A DNA stretch of 64,000 nucleotides from CAYQQU01 sp964419545 (lineage in GTDB: Bacteria; Bacteroidota; Bacteroidia; Chitinophagales; Saprospiraceae), in the NCBI GenBank assembly GCA_964419545.1, contig CAYQQU010000022.1, forward strand, positions 1-64,000, in the 5' to 3' direction. How positions within the stretch are numbered: the stretch's first letter is position 1; each line of letters starts with the position of its first letter. Made by a program: the position numbers and the translations under genes. This document shows, in pieces, positions 48,007 to 56,225 of this stretch. Below the pieces are notes generated by a model. That model saw nothing but the letters and a program-made list of their open reading frames with translations. It ran no database searches and was not told where the DNA came from.

Positions 48007-50589
48007 ATGCAGCGCCTGCGCATCGGTCTCGTCATTTTGTTGGGCGCCCTCAGCTTTGCAGCCGATGGGCAAGCTTTTCCCTGTGACGGGCGCCTGATCA
48101 TTTCCCTGTATCCGGGCGCTCCGCCCAATGCGACCTACTGGATCGACCTGCAGCCCGACGGTACGGTGAGCTTCGAAAGCCTCGCCGATTATCCTTCCGC
48201 GGCCTTCAACGCCATCGGCTACAACCGGCGCGACAATTACATCTACGGGGTGCAGACCGGCACCAATCACGTGGTGCGGCTCAAAGCCGACGGCGCCTTC
48301 GAGCTAGTCGGCGAGGTGTCCCTGGTGAACGCCGTCTACACGGGTTCGGGCGATTGCACCCCGGACGGGCAATATGTCTATCGCGAAAACCAGGTCAATC
48401 AGCTGCTCTTTTTCGAGGTGCTGAACGGATTTGAGCTGGTCGGTCAGCTGGACTTGTACTGGGACCCCGCCTCCGGCAATTCGGGCCCTTTTACGGCGCG
48501 GCTCGACGACTTTGCTTTCGACCCCACGGAGCCGGACATCATCTATGCTTACCAGCGCAATTACCCCGGCTTCCTCAACGGGCCGGAAGCGACCCATGGC
48601 CATTTGCTGCGGATCAATGCCGACCTCGACGGCCCCACGGCGGGTAGGGTGAGCCCCGTGGGCTACCTCTCGGAGGAGGTCGTACGCCACCTGGGAGCCC
48701 TGTTTTTCTCCAGCGAAGGGGAGCTGTACGGCTACGGATCGCTGGAAGGCATTCCCTACCTGGAACAAAACCGCTTCGTGGCCATCGACAAAACGACCGG
48801 CGAGGCGACCCTGCTGGGCGTCGGCCCCGGCGCCTCCCGCAACGACGGCTGCTCCTGCCCCTACAACCTGGTGTTCCAAAAAAAGGTGACGCCGCAAAGG
48901 GTTACCTGCCATGCCGATACGCTGACCTTCGAGCTCACCCTCTCCAATCGCTACAATGCTACGCTGTCCGGCCTGATTTTACGGGATACGCTGCCCGCCG
49001 GCCTCGTGATCACGGAGCTCGGCGGCAACTTCAGCGGCTCCCTGCAGCCCGGCGCCGGCCCGGGCACGCGCTTCGTGGGTATCTCCAACCTGGAGGTCCC
49101 GGAAGGCGAGGTCGTCCGCATCACCGTCACCGCTGCGGTGAACGACTTGTCGCCCGGGCATTACACCAACCAGGCTTTCCTGCACCAGCTGCCGGCCCGC
49201 TTCGGGGAGGAGCAGGCTTCCGACGATCCGGCGACACCCGCCATTTTCCACGACCCGACCCCGTTTACGGTGATCCCGCGTACGCTGCCGGCAATGGAGC
49301 TGAGCGTCGGCGCCCCCACCGATTGTCTGGAACCGAATGACGGCCGGATCACCATCGGTACGCCGCTGATCACGGCGGGCGCCCCCTACGAGGTGACCTT
49401 TCGCGATAGCAGCGGAACCACCTTCACCGAACGGGTATTCAGCGAGGCGGGCGTTCTCACGCTGGATAGCCTGTCGCCGGACATTTACACCCTGCTGAGT
49501 GTTTCCGCCGCGAATGAAGGGTGTGCGTTTTCCCTCAACGATACGACCGTGCAGATCGATCCGCCGCACGCCTTGCTCAACGCCGCTGCCGAAAATAACG
49601 GCCCGGTATGCGCCGGCGAAACAGTGGTGCTGACGGGCCGGGCGCTGAACGGAAGCACGGTGCGCTGGTCCGGCCCCGGCGGCTATGCTTCCGAACTGCC
49701 CGCGCCGGTCATTCCCGCGGCTACGGTAGCGGCCTCCGGCATCTATGTATTTACGGCTACACTAGGCGCCTGTGAGCAGGAAGTCGCAACGCCGGTCAGG
49801 GTGCAGCCCGCCATTGATCCGACCATTACCGGCGACTTGTCCTACTGCGAAGGCGATACCATCGCGCTGCAAGCCGCGGGCGCCGCCCCGCCGGAACACA
49901 TGCGGTGGTACGGCCCCGGCGGCGGGTTCCTGCATAGCGGCCCGACGCTGAGCCTGGACGATGCCGGGCAGGCGGATAACGGCGACTACCGGGTGGTGAT
50001 GGATAATGCCGCCTGCCGGGATTCGGCCCGGGTGACGGTCGGCGTTTTCGCCACGCCCCGGATCTTTCTGCCCCCGATCCGGGAAAGTAATTTTTGCGAT
50101 CCGATCGTATTGCGCCCGGTGATCCGGCGCGGGCGGGAGCTGACCTTCCGCTGGCGGCCCGCCACGGCCTTGAGTTGCGACGATTGCCGCGAACCGACCC
50201 TGACGCCGCCCTTCCCGCCGGCCTACCACCTGACGGTAGTCAACGGCGGAACCTGCGCCGACAGCGCCGAAATCACCATCCGCTTCGAACCCGAAAAAGA
50301 ATTGTACGTCCCCAACGCCTTCAGTCCCAACGGCGATCAGCACAACGATCACTTCCGGGTGTATGCGGGCTGCGCGATCAGCCGGATCCAACGCTTGGAG
50401 GTCTTCAACCGCTGGGGCGCCCCGGTATTCTCGGCCGGGCCTTATGCGCCCGCTGACGAAAGCGTATTCTGGGACGGCCGGCAGGGAAACGAGCCGGCCC
50501 CCGCCGGCGTCTATACCTGGCTGGTGGAGGCCGTGCGCCTGGACGGCTCCGTGCAAAGGTTTCGAGGCGATGTAGCGCTGCTGCGGTGA
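48007..50589 (+). CDS. T9SS type B cargo protein with DUF11-like and Ig-like domains
   Basis: The protein has 860 residues from ATG 48007, chosen for its signal peptide (RIGLVILLGALSFAADGQA). Residues about 20-280 form a propeller-like domain (FNAIGYNRRDNYIYGVQTGTNHVVRLKADG; it resembles DUF6923). Residues about 290-410 are DUF11-like (LTLSNRYNATLSGLILRDTLPAGLVITELGG). Then come Ig-like repeats with WSGPGG and WYGPGG cores. The last 95 residues are a canonical gliding-motility type B sorting domain: YVPNAFSPNGDQHNDHFRVY ... LEVFNRWGAPVF ... WDGRQGNEPAPAGVYTWLVEA. It should be exported by T9SS to the surface. It sits inside the glycan cluster, on the same strand as the glycosyltransferases. 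Confidence 0.88.
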   Translation: MQRLRIGLVILLGALSFAADGQAFPCDGRLIISLYPGAPPNATYWIDLQPDGTVSFESLADYPSAAFNAIGYNRRDNYIYGVQTGTNHVVRLKADGAFELVGEVSLVNAVYTGSGDCTPDGQYVYRENQVNQLLFFEVLNGFELVGQLDLYWDPASGNSGPFTARLDDFAFDPTEPDIIYAYQRNYPGFLNGPEATHGHLLRINADLDGPTAGRVSPVGYLSEEVVRHLGALFFSSEGELYGYGSLEGIPYLEQNRFVAIDKTTGEATLLGVGPGASRNDGCSCPYNLVFQKKVTPQRVTCHADTLTFELTLSNRYNATLSGLILRDTLPAGLVITELGGNFSGSLQPGAGPGTRFVGISNLEVPEGEVVRITVTAAVNDLSPGHYTNQAFLHQLPARFGEEQASDDPATPAIFHDPTPFTVIPRTLPAMELSVGAPTDCLEPNDGRITIGTPLITAGAPYEVTFRDSSGTTFTERVFSEAGVLTLDSLSPDIYTLLSVSAANEGCAFSLNDTTVQIDPPHALLNAAAENNGPVCAGETVVLTGRALNGSTVRWSGPGGYASELPAPVIPAATVAASGIYVFTATLGACEQEVATPVRVQPAIDPTITGDLSYCEGDTIALQAAGAAPPEHMRWYGPGGGFLHSGPTLSLDDAGQADNGDYRVVMDNAACRDSARVTVGVFATPRIFLPPIRESNFCDPIVLRPVIRRGRELTFRWRPATALSCDDCREPTLTPPFPPAYHLTVVNGGTCADSAEITIRFEPEKELYVPNAFSPNGDQHNDHFRVYAGCAISRIQRLEVFNRWGAPVFSAGPYAPADESVFWDGRQGNEPAPAGVYTWLVEAVRLDGSVQRFRGDVALLR

Positions 50590-50640
50590 TCCAGTTCTTC
50601 GGTTCTTCATCATGCAATCAGCCGGATCAAGGCGCAGAGG

Positions 50641-51456
50641 CTATTTCCGGGTGAGCACCGTCGTTCCTTTTTCCGTATACCAGTACTGTTCCTGCAGGTT
50701 GTACCGGGCGCACCATTTTCTGATGACGGCCCTTTCGTCCGGGCGGTTGGTGTCGTCGAGGATGATCACGGCCCGGTCGCTGAGTTTTTCCCACAATAGC
50801 GGCAGGGCCGGGTAGCGCGCCTGGCGTTGAATATCTTCGGGAGGGCCGTCGATGATGAGCAGGTCGATCGCCTGGACCTCGTCCAGCTCGCTGATGTCGT
50901 ACCATTGCCAGCTCCGGCCGTCGATGGCATGCGACCGCAGGGGCGCGTACAGCACGCGGCTGTTGGCGTATTCCACCTTGCGAGCCGTTTCTTCGGCGTA
51001 TTGCTGCAAATGGTCCAGCGCGTAATGGTCGGCCGCGCCGCCGGTAGCGCGCAGCCATTCCGAGATGACGACGGAAGAAACCCCCGAGCCTGCTTCCACG
51101 ATCACCCCTGGGCGGTGGTTCTGGCAATTTTCGATGATCACCTTGAAGAAGTCGGGCGAGCCGGCGATGATGCGCATGGGCGGAAAAGCCACCTGGGGCT
51201 GGAACTGCTGGTAGAGCCAGAGCAAGCTTTCCACCTGATTGACGTCGTGCACCCGGTCGAGCTGCATTTTGTAAATGAGCTGAACGATGCGAAACCCCAG
51301 CACGACGAAGGCCAGGGCGAGCAGAGAGAGGCCCGGCAGCAGGAGGGCCGGACGCCCCGTCATGGCCAGCAGGAATAGCACCAGGACGGCGATCCCGGTG
51401 ATTGCGGCAGCTGCTTTGAAGAAGCCGAAAGTAGTGTAGATCTTGGGTTGGGTCAT
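50641..51456 (-). CDS. membrane-anchored class I SAM-dependent methyltransferase
   Basis: The protein has 271 residues. Two N-terminal membrane helices (residues about 12-55) are followed by a soluble domain with the SAM-binding core VIVEAGSGVSSVVISEWL, DHYALDHLQQYAEETARKV and AIDLLIIDGPPEDIQRQARYPALPLLWEKL, then VIILDDTNRPDE. The pattern fits methyltransferases that act on glycans or small molecules at the membrane. It lies in a minus-strand pair with the sulfotransferase-like gene (13 bases apart). Confidence 0.8.
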   Translation of the reverse strand: MTQPKIYTTFGFFKAAAAITGIAVLVLFLLAMTGRPALLLPGLSLLALAFVVLGFRIVQLIYKMQLDRVHDVNQVESLLWLYQQFQPQVAFPPMRIIAGSPDFFKVIIENCQNHRPGVIVEAGSGVSSVVISEWLRATGGAADHYALDHLQQYAEETARKVEYANSRVLYAPLRSHAIDGRSWQWYDISELDEVQAIDLLIIDGPPEDIQRQARYPALPLLWEKLSDRAVIILDDTNRPDERAVIRKWCARYNLQEQYWYTEKGTTVLTRK

Positions 51457-51469
51457 CTCGGTATAGGTT

Positions 51470-52048
51470 TCAGATTCGGCGCAGCCATCCCCGCAGTCGA
51501 TCGGTCAGGCTGGGCGCACGGGATACATTGGATCGCACGGACCACTCCGCCAGCGCCGCCTCGAGGTCGCCCTCCGCACCGATGGCTTCCCAGAAAGCAG
51601 CGAAATCGGTGCGGGCGTTTTCCAGGGTAACCTCCATCCGGCGGGGTTTGTCGCGCAGAAAATAATCGATATTGTGGTTTACCGTATCGACGTAATCGAC
51701 GCAAAGCGCCAGCCCCTGTTCGCGCGGGCGCAGCAAAATCGCTTCCGCATAAGCGTCGATGATGCTCGAAACGCGGCCCCAGCGCCGGTTGAAGCTCGCG
51801 GCCGTCGCCTCGCGATCGCGCTTCAAATGTACGTAAAAAGCCTCCTTGCCGTATTTTTTGCCTAATTTGCCGAGCATCCAGCTCAGGCGGTTGTCGGCTT
51901 CGATGTGGCGGTCGGGAAAGTCGACCCGCGCATCGCCCAGGGCTTGCACCCGCGTTTCGTGGCCGGCGGTAAAATTAGTGATGTGCCGGCAGGCGCGGAT
52001 GAAGGTCACCGAGCCGCTGCGACCGGTGCATAAGACAAATACATTCAT
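51470..52048 (-). CDS. sulfotransferase-like P-loop protein
   Basis: The protein has 192 residues. MNVFVLCTGRSGSVTFIRACRHI is the 5'-phosphosulfate-binding loop of sulfotransferases (C.GRSGS..), and FYVHLKRDREATAASFNRRW matches the 3'-phosphate-binding segment (lkRD...ASF..R). It could transfer sulfate from PAPS to a glycan. It is shorter than most sulfotransferases (250-300 residues). It is encoded upstream of the methyltransferase at 50641 and divergent from the flippase. Confidence 0.75.
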   Translation of the reverse strand: MNVFVLCTGRSGSVTFIRACRHITNFTAGHETRVQALGDARVDFPDRHIEADNRLSWMLGKLGKKYGKEAFYVHLKRDREATAASFNRRWGRVSSIIDAYAEAILLRPREQGLALCVDYVDTVNHNIDYFLRDKPRRMEVTLENARTDFAAFWEAIGAEGDLEAALAEWSVRSNVSRAPSLTDRLRGWLRRI

Positions 52049-52140
52049 GGTTTCTCGCGTTAAGTATTGATATGCGGATCTTTTTATCTACCGGAGCAAG
52101 GCTGCCCCGCTATTCCTGTTTCACCATTTACCTTTCCTGA

Positions 52141-53634
52141 ATGGGCAGCATCAAGCAGCAAGGCATCAGTTCGGGCGTCTTCATGTACATCGGCATTGCG
52201 CTGGGGTTCGTCAATACGGTGCTGCTGTTCCCCAAGGTGCTGGGCCCGGAGGTGTTCGGCTTCACCCAGTGGCTGGCGCAGACGGCCAGCCTCTTTCTGA
52301 TCCTGGCCGGTTTCGGGAGCCTCAACACCATCATCCGCTTCTTTCCGTATTTCAAGTCGCCCGGCGAGCGGCACCGCGGCTACCTGGGGTTTCTTTTCGT
52401 ACTGCGCACCGCCGGGGTGGTGCTCACCGTGCTGCTGCTTTTCCTGCTGCGCGACGGCATCCTTAACCTGTTCAGCCGGCCGGACAGCCAGGAGCTGGTC
52501 GACCGGTACTACTGGCTGTTGTCGGTCTTTCTGGTATTTCTCTGTTACTTCGAGATGCTGGAGGGCTACACCACCGCGCTGATGCAGCCCCGCGTCTCCA
52601 CCCTCTTTCGCGACATCGTCAACCGGCTGACCACTACGGCGCTGATCGGCGCTTTTTATTTCGGCTGGATCAACGTACCGCAGTTTATCCTGCTGTTCAC
52701 CTTCCGGCTGGTGCTTTCCCTGCTGGGATTGACCCTTTACCTGGCGACTATCGGCGAGCTCAAAACGCACCTCGCCCTCGGCACTTTCCGGCAACCGATC
52801 TTCGGCAAGATCGCGAGCTATAGCTTCTATTCGCTTTTCGCTTCCATCGGTACGCGCATCATCACCAAGCTCGACCTGTTTATGATCTCCTTCTGGCTGG
52901 GCTTTACCGCCAACGGGATTTACGCCGTTTTTTACTTCGCTTCCAACGCCATCGTCATTCCCCACCAGGGCATCGCCTCGATCACCGGCCCGCTGATGGC
53001 CGACAAATGGAAGCGCGAGGAGTACGGCGAGCTGGCCGAGCTTTACCGGCGTACGGCCCTGAGCAACTTCGCGGCCGGAATATTGCTTTTCATCGGTATT
53101 TACATCAACCTCGACCACCTGATCACTATCCTCGGTCCGGAATTCGCCGAAGGCCGCAATGTCGCCATTTTTCTCGGTATCGCCCAACTTGTACACATCG
53201 TAAACGGCTACAACGGCATGCTCATCACCTACAGCCCGAAATACCGCTCCGACCTGGTCATCAAACTGGCTACCGCCCTCCTTACGGTGGTCAGCAATTA
53301 TTTTCTGATCCAATGGTACGGCATCACCGGCGCCGCTATGGCCACTGCCCTCACCCTGGCGTTGATCAACCTGTTCATCCAGCTGTACATCTGGCGGCAT
53401 TTCCGGATGCATCCTTTTTCGGGCGGGATGATCCCCCTGGTGCTGATCGGCCTGGCGACCCTCGGGCTCAATTGGCTCATCCCGGAACTTCCGGTCCACT
53501 TCCTGCTCGATCTGCTGGTGCGCTCCGCCGCCGTCACGGTATTTTACGGTACCCTGCTGCTGCTGTTCCGGCCCGTTCCCGATCTGAATGATTTCTTCTG
53601 GCAATTGGTCCGCAGATTGACGCCCAAACCTTAG
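52141..53634 (+). CDS. polysaccharide flippase (Wzx/MATE-like)
   Basis: The protein has 497 residues with about 12-14 membrane helices. The start MGSIKQQGISSGVFMYIGIALGFVNTVLLFPKVLGPEVFGFTQWLAQTASLFLILAGFGSLNTIIRFFP is typical of the polysaccharide-synthesis/oligosaccharide-flippase family. A central SIGTRIITKLDLFMISFWLGFTANGIYAVFYF motif is also family-like. It would flip lipid-linked glycans across the inner membrane. It closes the glycan gene cluster. Confidence 0.9.
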   Translation: MGSIKQQGISSGVFMYIGIALGFVNTVLLFPKVLGPEVFGFTQWLAQTASLFLILAGFGSLNTIIRFFPYFKSPGERHRGYLGFLFVLRTAGVVLTVLLLFLLRDGILNLFSRPDSQELVDRYYWLLSVFLVFLCYFEMLEGYTTALMQPRVSTLFRDIVNRLTTTALIGAFYFGWINVPQFILLFTFRLVLSLLGLTLYLATIGELKTHLALGTFRQPIFGKIASYSFYSLFASIGTRIITKLDLFMISFWLGFTANGIYAVFYFASNAIVIPHQGIASITGPLMADKWKREEYGELAELYRRTALSNFAAGILLFIGIYINLDHLITILGPEFAEGRNVAIFLGIAQLVHIVNGYNGMLITYSPKYRSDLVIKLATALLTVVSNYFLIQWYGITGAAMATALTLALINLFIQLYIWRHFRMHPFSGGMIPLVLIGLATLGLNWLIPELPVHFLLDLLVRSAAVTVFYGTLLLLFRPVPDLNDFFWQLVRRLTPKP

Positions 53635-53887
53635 GTTTACACAGTGTACTTATTTAATTTTGATAATCAGCGGGTTAAAGGCTAAAGCGGTCCAGCCGGA
53701 CCCGCGCTTCACCGCGCTTTCCCGGCGAGCAGCCGGAGCGCCTCCTGCCGTTCCCTCCGAAGCCCGACCGTTCTTCCCCGCAGACGGGACCGTCCGTAAG
53801 TGGGCGCGGGAAAAGATCACAAATTTTATTTTTATCTATTTGTTCTGTTTACATTTGACCTGAAAAAAGGGACAATCCCGCAAGCGA
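53635..53887. other. non-coding region after the flippase gene
   Basis: I see no gene here. A GC-rich half is followed by an AT-rich half (53815-53870). Confidence 0.5.
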
Positions 53888-53998
53888 TGGGACGATTCGT
53901 AAGAGAAACCCTTTACACCTTTTCCGTGGGTTAAGCCAACTTCAAAAGTAGATTCACTGCTCAGCCCCGATGAAGTCCAAATAACGAATCGTATCCCA
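53888..53998. repeat. 111-bp element with imperfect inverted ends
   Basis: TGGGACGATTCGT (53888-53900) pairs with ACGAATCGTATCCCA (53984-53998) apart from a 2-base bulge; the arms extend a little further outward. No coding content is seen. Its size is similar to the 105-bp and 123-bp inverted-repeat elements, but the ends are unrelated. Confidence 0.55.
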
Positions 53999-54015
53999 TC
54001 CATCCTTTATTTTAC

Positions 54016-54032
54016 GAGGCCGGCCTCTTTTT
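54016..54032 (+). terminator. short palindrome with T run before the sorting-domain gene
   Basis: GAGGCCGGCCTC followed by TTTTT. The stem is short, so this is either a weak terminator of upstream transcription or an attenuator for the gene starting at 54055. Confidence 0.35.
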
Positions 54033-54054
54033 GCTCATTACAAAAAGTGGTCTC

Positions 54055-54420
54055 ATGAAAAATTACTGCACGACCTTCCTGGTTTGTTTATTGCTGGCCA
54101 ATGTTTCCTGGTCGGGCGCGGCGACCGCGCCTCCGGAGTGCCCGGTTTATTTACCCAACGTTTTTTCTCCTAACGGCGACGGGCTCAATGATGCGGTGCG
54201 GCCGCTCTTCGGCAGTTGCGCCATCGCCGAGTATTCGCTGCAGGTCTTCACGCGCTGGGGGCAGTTGGTGTTCGAAACGCAGGAGATCGACCGCGGCTGG
54301 GACGGCCGCATCGACGGTTCGGACGCGCCGGCCGGCGTTTACGCGCTGGTGCTCCGCTACCGCGCCGATGCTTCCGAGCGGACGGAGACGATTACCGGGG
54401 AGGTAAATTTGATCCGATAA
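54055..54420 (+). CDS. mini T9SS type B sorting-domain protein
   Basis: The protein has 121 residues from ATG 54055. A signal peptide (MKNYCTTFLVCLLLANVSWSGAA) is followed after about 8 residues directly by the gliding-motility type B C-terminal domain: CPVYLPNVFSPNGDGLNDAVRPLFGSCAIAEYSLQVFTRWGQLVFETQEIDRGWDGRIDGSDAPAGVYALVLRYRADASE ... ITGEVNLIR. This domain normally sits at the end of proteins of hundreds to thousands of residues and directs T9SS export. Here there is no passenger. It could be a decoy, a chaperone-like partner or a fragment, but the frame is intact with its own signal peptide. Confidence 0.85.
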   Translation: MKNYCTTFLVCLLLANVSWSGAATAPPECPVYLPNVFSPNGDGLNDAVRPLFGSCAIAEYSLQVFTRWGQLVFETQEIDRGWDGRIDGSDAPAGVYALVLRYRADASERTETITGEVNLIR

Positions 54421-54421
54421 G

Positions 54422-54441
54422 ATTGGAATATTCATTCCAAT
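54422..54441. promoter_or_regulatory. palindromic operator in front of the TetR gene
   Basis: ATTGGAATATTCATTCCAAT has two perfect 8-base half sites (ATTGGAAT/ATTCCAAT) around ATTC. It overlaps the promoter of the TetR gene, and a related palindrome precedes the aldo/keto reductase gene (55049), as expected for a TetR operator. Confidence 0.6.
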
Positions 54442-54453
54442 CCATTACCTTTG
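54424..54453 (+). promoter_or_regulatory. Bacteroidota-type promoter of the TetR gene
   Basis: TTG at 54424 and TACCTTTG at 54446-54453 match the Bacteroidota -33/-7 consensus (TTG, about 20 bases, TAnnTTTG). The -7 element ends only 4 bases before the GTG start, so the transcript should be almost or fully leaderless. Confidence 0.6.
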
Positions 54454-54457
54454 CGGT

Positions 54458-55015
54458 GTGGATAAACGGGAAAAAATTCTGGCGGCCGCGCTGGAGCTTT
54501 TTGTAGAAAAAGGCCTGCAGGCGACCCCTATGTCCGCCGTGGCGCGCCGGGCGGGCACGGGCATGGGCACTATTTATCACCATTTTGAAAGCAAGGAGGA
54601 ACTGGTAAACGCCATCTTCCTGGACATCAAGACAAAAGAATACCATTACATCTTCCACGACCTAGACGATGACCGCCCGATCCGCACACAGTTCGAACAT
54701 ATTTACGAGCGCCTGATCCGCTTTTTCTTCAGTCATCCCGCCGCTTTTCGCTTTATCGATCAGTACGCCGCCTCGCCGGTCATCCAGGAGCCGGTGCGGC
54801 GCGAAGGCTACGCCCGCTTCGACCGGCTGTTCGCTACGCTGCGACGGGGGCAGGAACAACGCATCGTTAAAGAGGCGCCCGTAGAACAGCTCAACGCTTT
54901 CGTCTACGGCGGCATCAGCAACTTCCTGCGCCCGAATATCGACGCCGGAAATGCGCTGACCCCGGAGATGCTGCAGGTGCAGCTGGAAATTGCCTGGGAT
55001 GCGATAAAGAAGTAG
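54458..55015 (+). CDS. TetR/AcrR family transcriptional regulator
   Basis: The protein has 185 residues starting with GTG 54458; MDKREKILAAALELFVEKGLQATPMSAVARRAGTGMGTIYHHFESKEELVNAIF is a standard TetR N-terminal helix-turn-helix, so no residue is missing. The C-terminal ligand domain (residues 60-185) is variable, as usual. It probably represses itself and the aldo/keto reductase gene 67 bases downstream, through the palindromes at 54422 and 55049. The inducer is unknown. Confidence 0.92.
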   Translation: MDKREKILAAALELFVEKGLQATPMSAVARRAGTGMGTIYHHFESKEELVNAIFLDIKTKEYHYIFHDLDDDRPIRTQFEHIYERLIRFFFSHPAAFRFIDQYAASPVIQEPVRREGYARFDRLFATLRRGQEQRIVKEAPVEQLNAFVYGGISNFLRPNIDAGNALTPEMLQVQLEIAWDAIKK

Positions 55016-55048
55016 TTAAGGGGAGGAAAATTTTTTTACCACAAAATG

Positions 55049-55064
55049 GAATGAACATTCATTC
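55049..55064. promoter_or_regulatory. second TetR operator, before the aldo/keto reductase gene
   Basis: GAATGAACATTCATTC is a near-perfect palindrome (one mismatch) that shares the GGAAT...CATTC core with 54422-54441. It lies 19 bases before the ATG at 55083, a good position for repression. Confidence 0.55.
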
Positions 55065-55082
55065 AAATTAAACTTATCACTT

Positions 55083-56105
55083 ATGCAATACACCACCTTA
55101 GGCCCCACCGGCCTCGTCGTTTCGCGCCTTTGTCTGGGTACGATGACGTTCGGCTCCGGTGATTTCAACGGACTGAAGTTTACCGTCGACCAGCAGCTGG
55201 CGGAAGAGATGATCGCCATGGCCAAAGCCGCCGGGGTCAACTTTCTCGACACCGCAGATATGTACTGCAACGGCATGTCGGAAGAGATCATCGGTCGGGC
55301 GCTGGCCGACAGCCGCCCCGACTGGATCATCGCCACCAAATGCGGCTTTCGCGGCGGCCAGCAGGCTTTCAATGCGGGCATCAACTACAAACACATCGTC
55401 GAAGCCTGTGAGGCCAGTCTTAACCGCCTGAACACCGACTACATCGACGTCTACATCCTCCACACCGACGACCCCGTCACCCCGCTGCCGGAAACCCTGA
55501 AAGCCGTCGACAACCTCGTGGAGCGCGGACTGATCCGCTACGGCGCCTTTTCCAACTGGCATACCTGGAAAGCCGCCACCGCCGTCCAGATGCAAAAACA
55601 GCATAACTACCTGCCCTTTGCCGCCGGACAGATGTACTACTCGCTCCTCAACCGCGAGATCGAACACGAATTCGTACCCTTCCTGCAGGCCACCGGCACG
55701 GGCCTCATGGTCTGGAGCCCGCTCACCGGCGGTTTCCTCACCGGCAAATACAGCCGCGAAAACCCCGCCCCGGAAAACGGACGACTCAATGATTTTGATT
55801 TTCTGAAATTCGACCGCGAATTCGGCTACGCCGTGGTCGACACCGTGAAGGCGATCGCCGCCAAACACGGCGCCACCCCGGCTCAGGTATCACTGGCCTG
55901 GCTGCTGGGCAAACCCTACGTCAGCACCGTGATCGTAGGCGCCAGCAAGCTGCACCACCTGGAAGACAACCTCAAGGCTGCACAGGTAGAACTGACCGAA
56001 GCCGATAGGCAGACGCTCGACGAAATCTCCCGGCCCAATTTCTTCTACCCCTCGGTTTTCTACCAAATGGCCGACCCCGTGCTCAGCAGCGCAAAACCGG
56101 CGTAA
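55083..56105 (+). CDS. aldo/keto reductase
   Basis: The protein has 340 residues. The AKR signature is present: GVNFLDTADMYCNGMSEEIIGRAL (catalytic Asp and Tyr), the catalytic Lys in WIIATKCGFRGG, the His in VYILHTDDP, and NADPH-binding region KPYVSTVIVGASKLHHLEDNLKA. It belongs to the YajO/Tas-like group, reducing aldehydes or ketones with NADPH. It is controlled, by inference, by the upstream TetR regulator and may respond to a toxic carbonyl compound. Confidence 0.92.
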   Translation: MQYTTLGPTGLVVSRLCLGTMTFGSGDFNGLKFTVDQQLAEEMIAMAKAAGVNFLDTADMYCNGMSEEIIGRALADSRPDWIIATKCGFRGGQQAFNAGINYKHIVEACEASLNRLNTDYIDVYILHTDDPVTPLPETLKAVDNLVERGLIRYGAFSNWHTWKAATAVQMQKQHNYLPFAAGQMYYSLLNREIEHEFVPFLQATGTGLMVWSPLTGGFLTGKYSRENPAPENGRLNDFDFLKFDREFGYAVVDTVKAIAAKHGATPAQVSLAWLLGKPYVSTVIVGASKLHHLEDNLKAAQVELTEADRQTLDEISRPNFFYPSVFYQMADPVLSSAKPA

Positions 56106-56225
56106 CGCTCTCGGCGACGGTGAAGGCCCGCCTTTAGGCAAGGCCGCGCAGGCAAGGAATCCTTAATCGATACGATCAACCCGGTGTGAACGCCCCCCCT
56201 TTTGTGAAAACTTCTTCAGTTTTTC

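Noticed and set aside
52084..53604. 506-residue minus-strand frame opposite the flippase gene
   Set aside because: Antisense artefact of a membrane-protein gene: charged, low-complexity, no domains.
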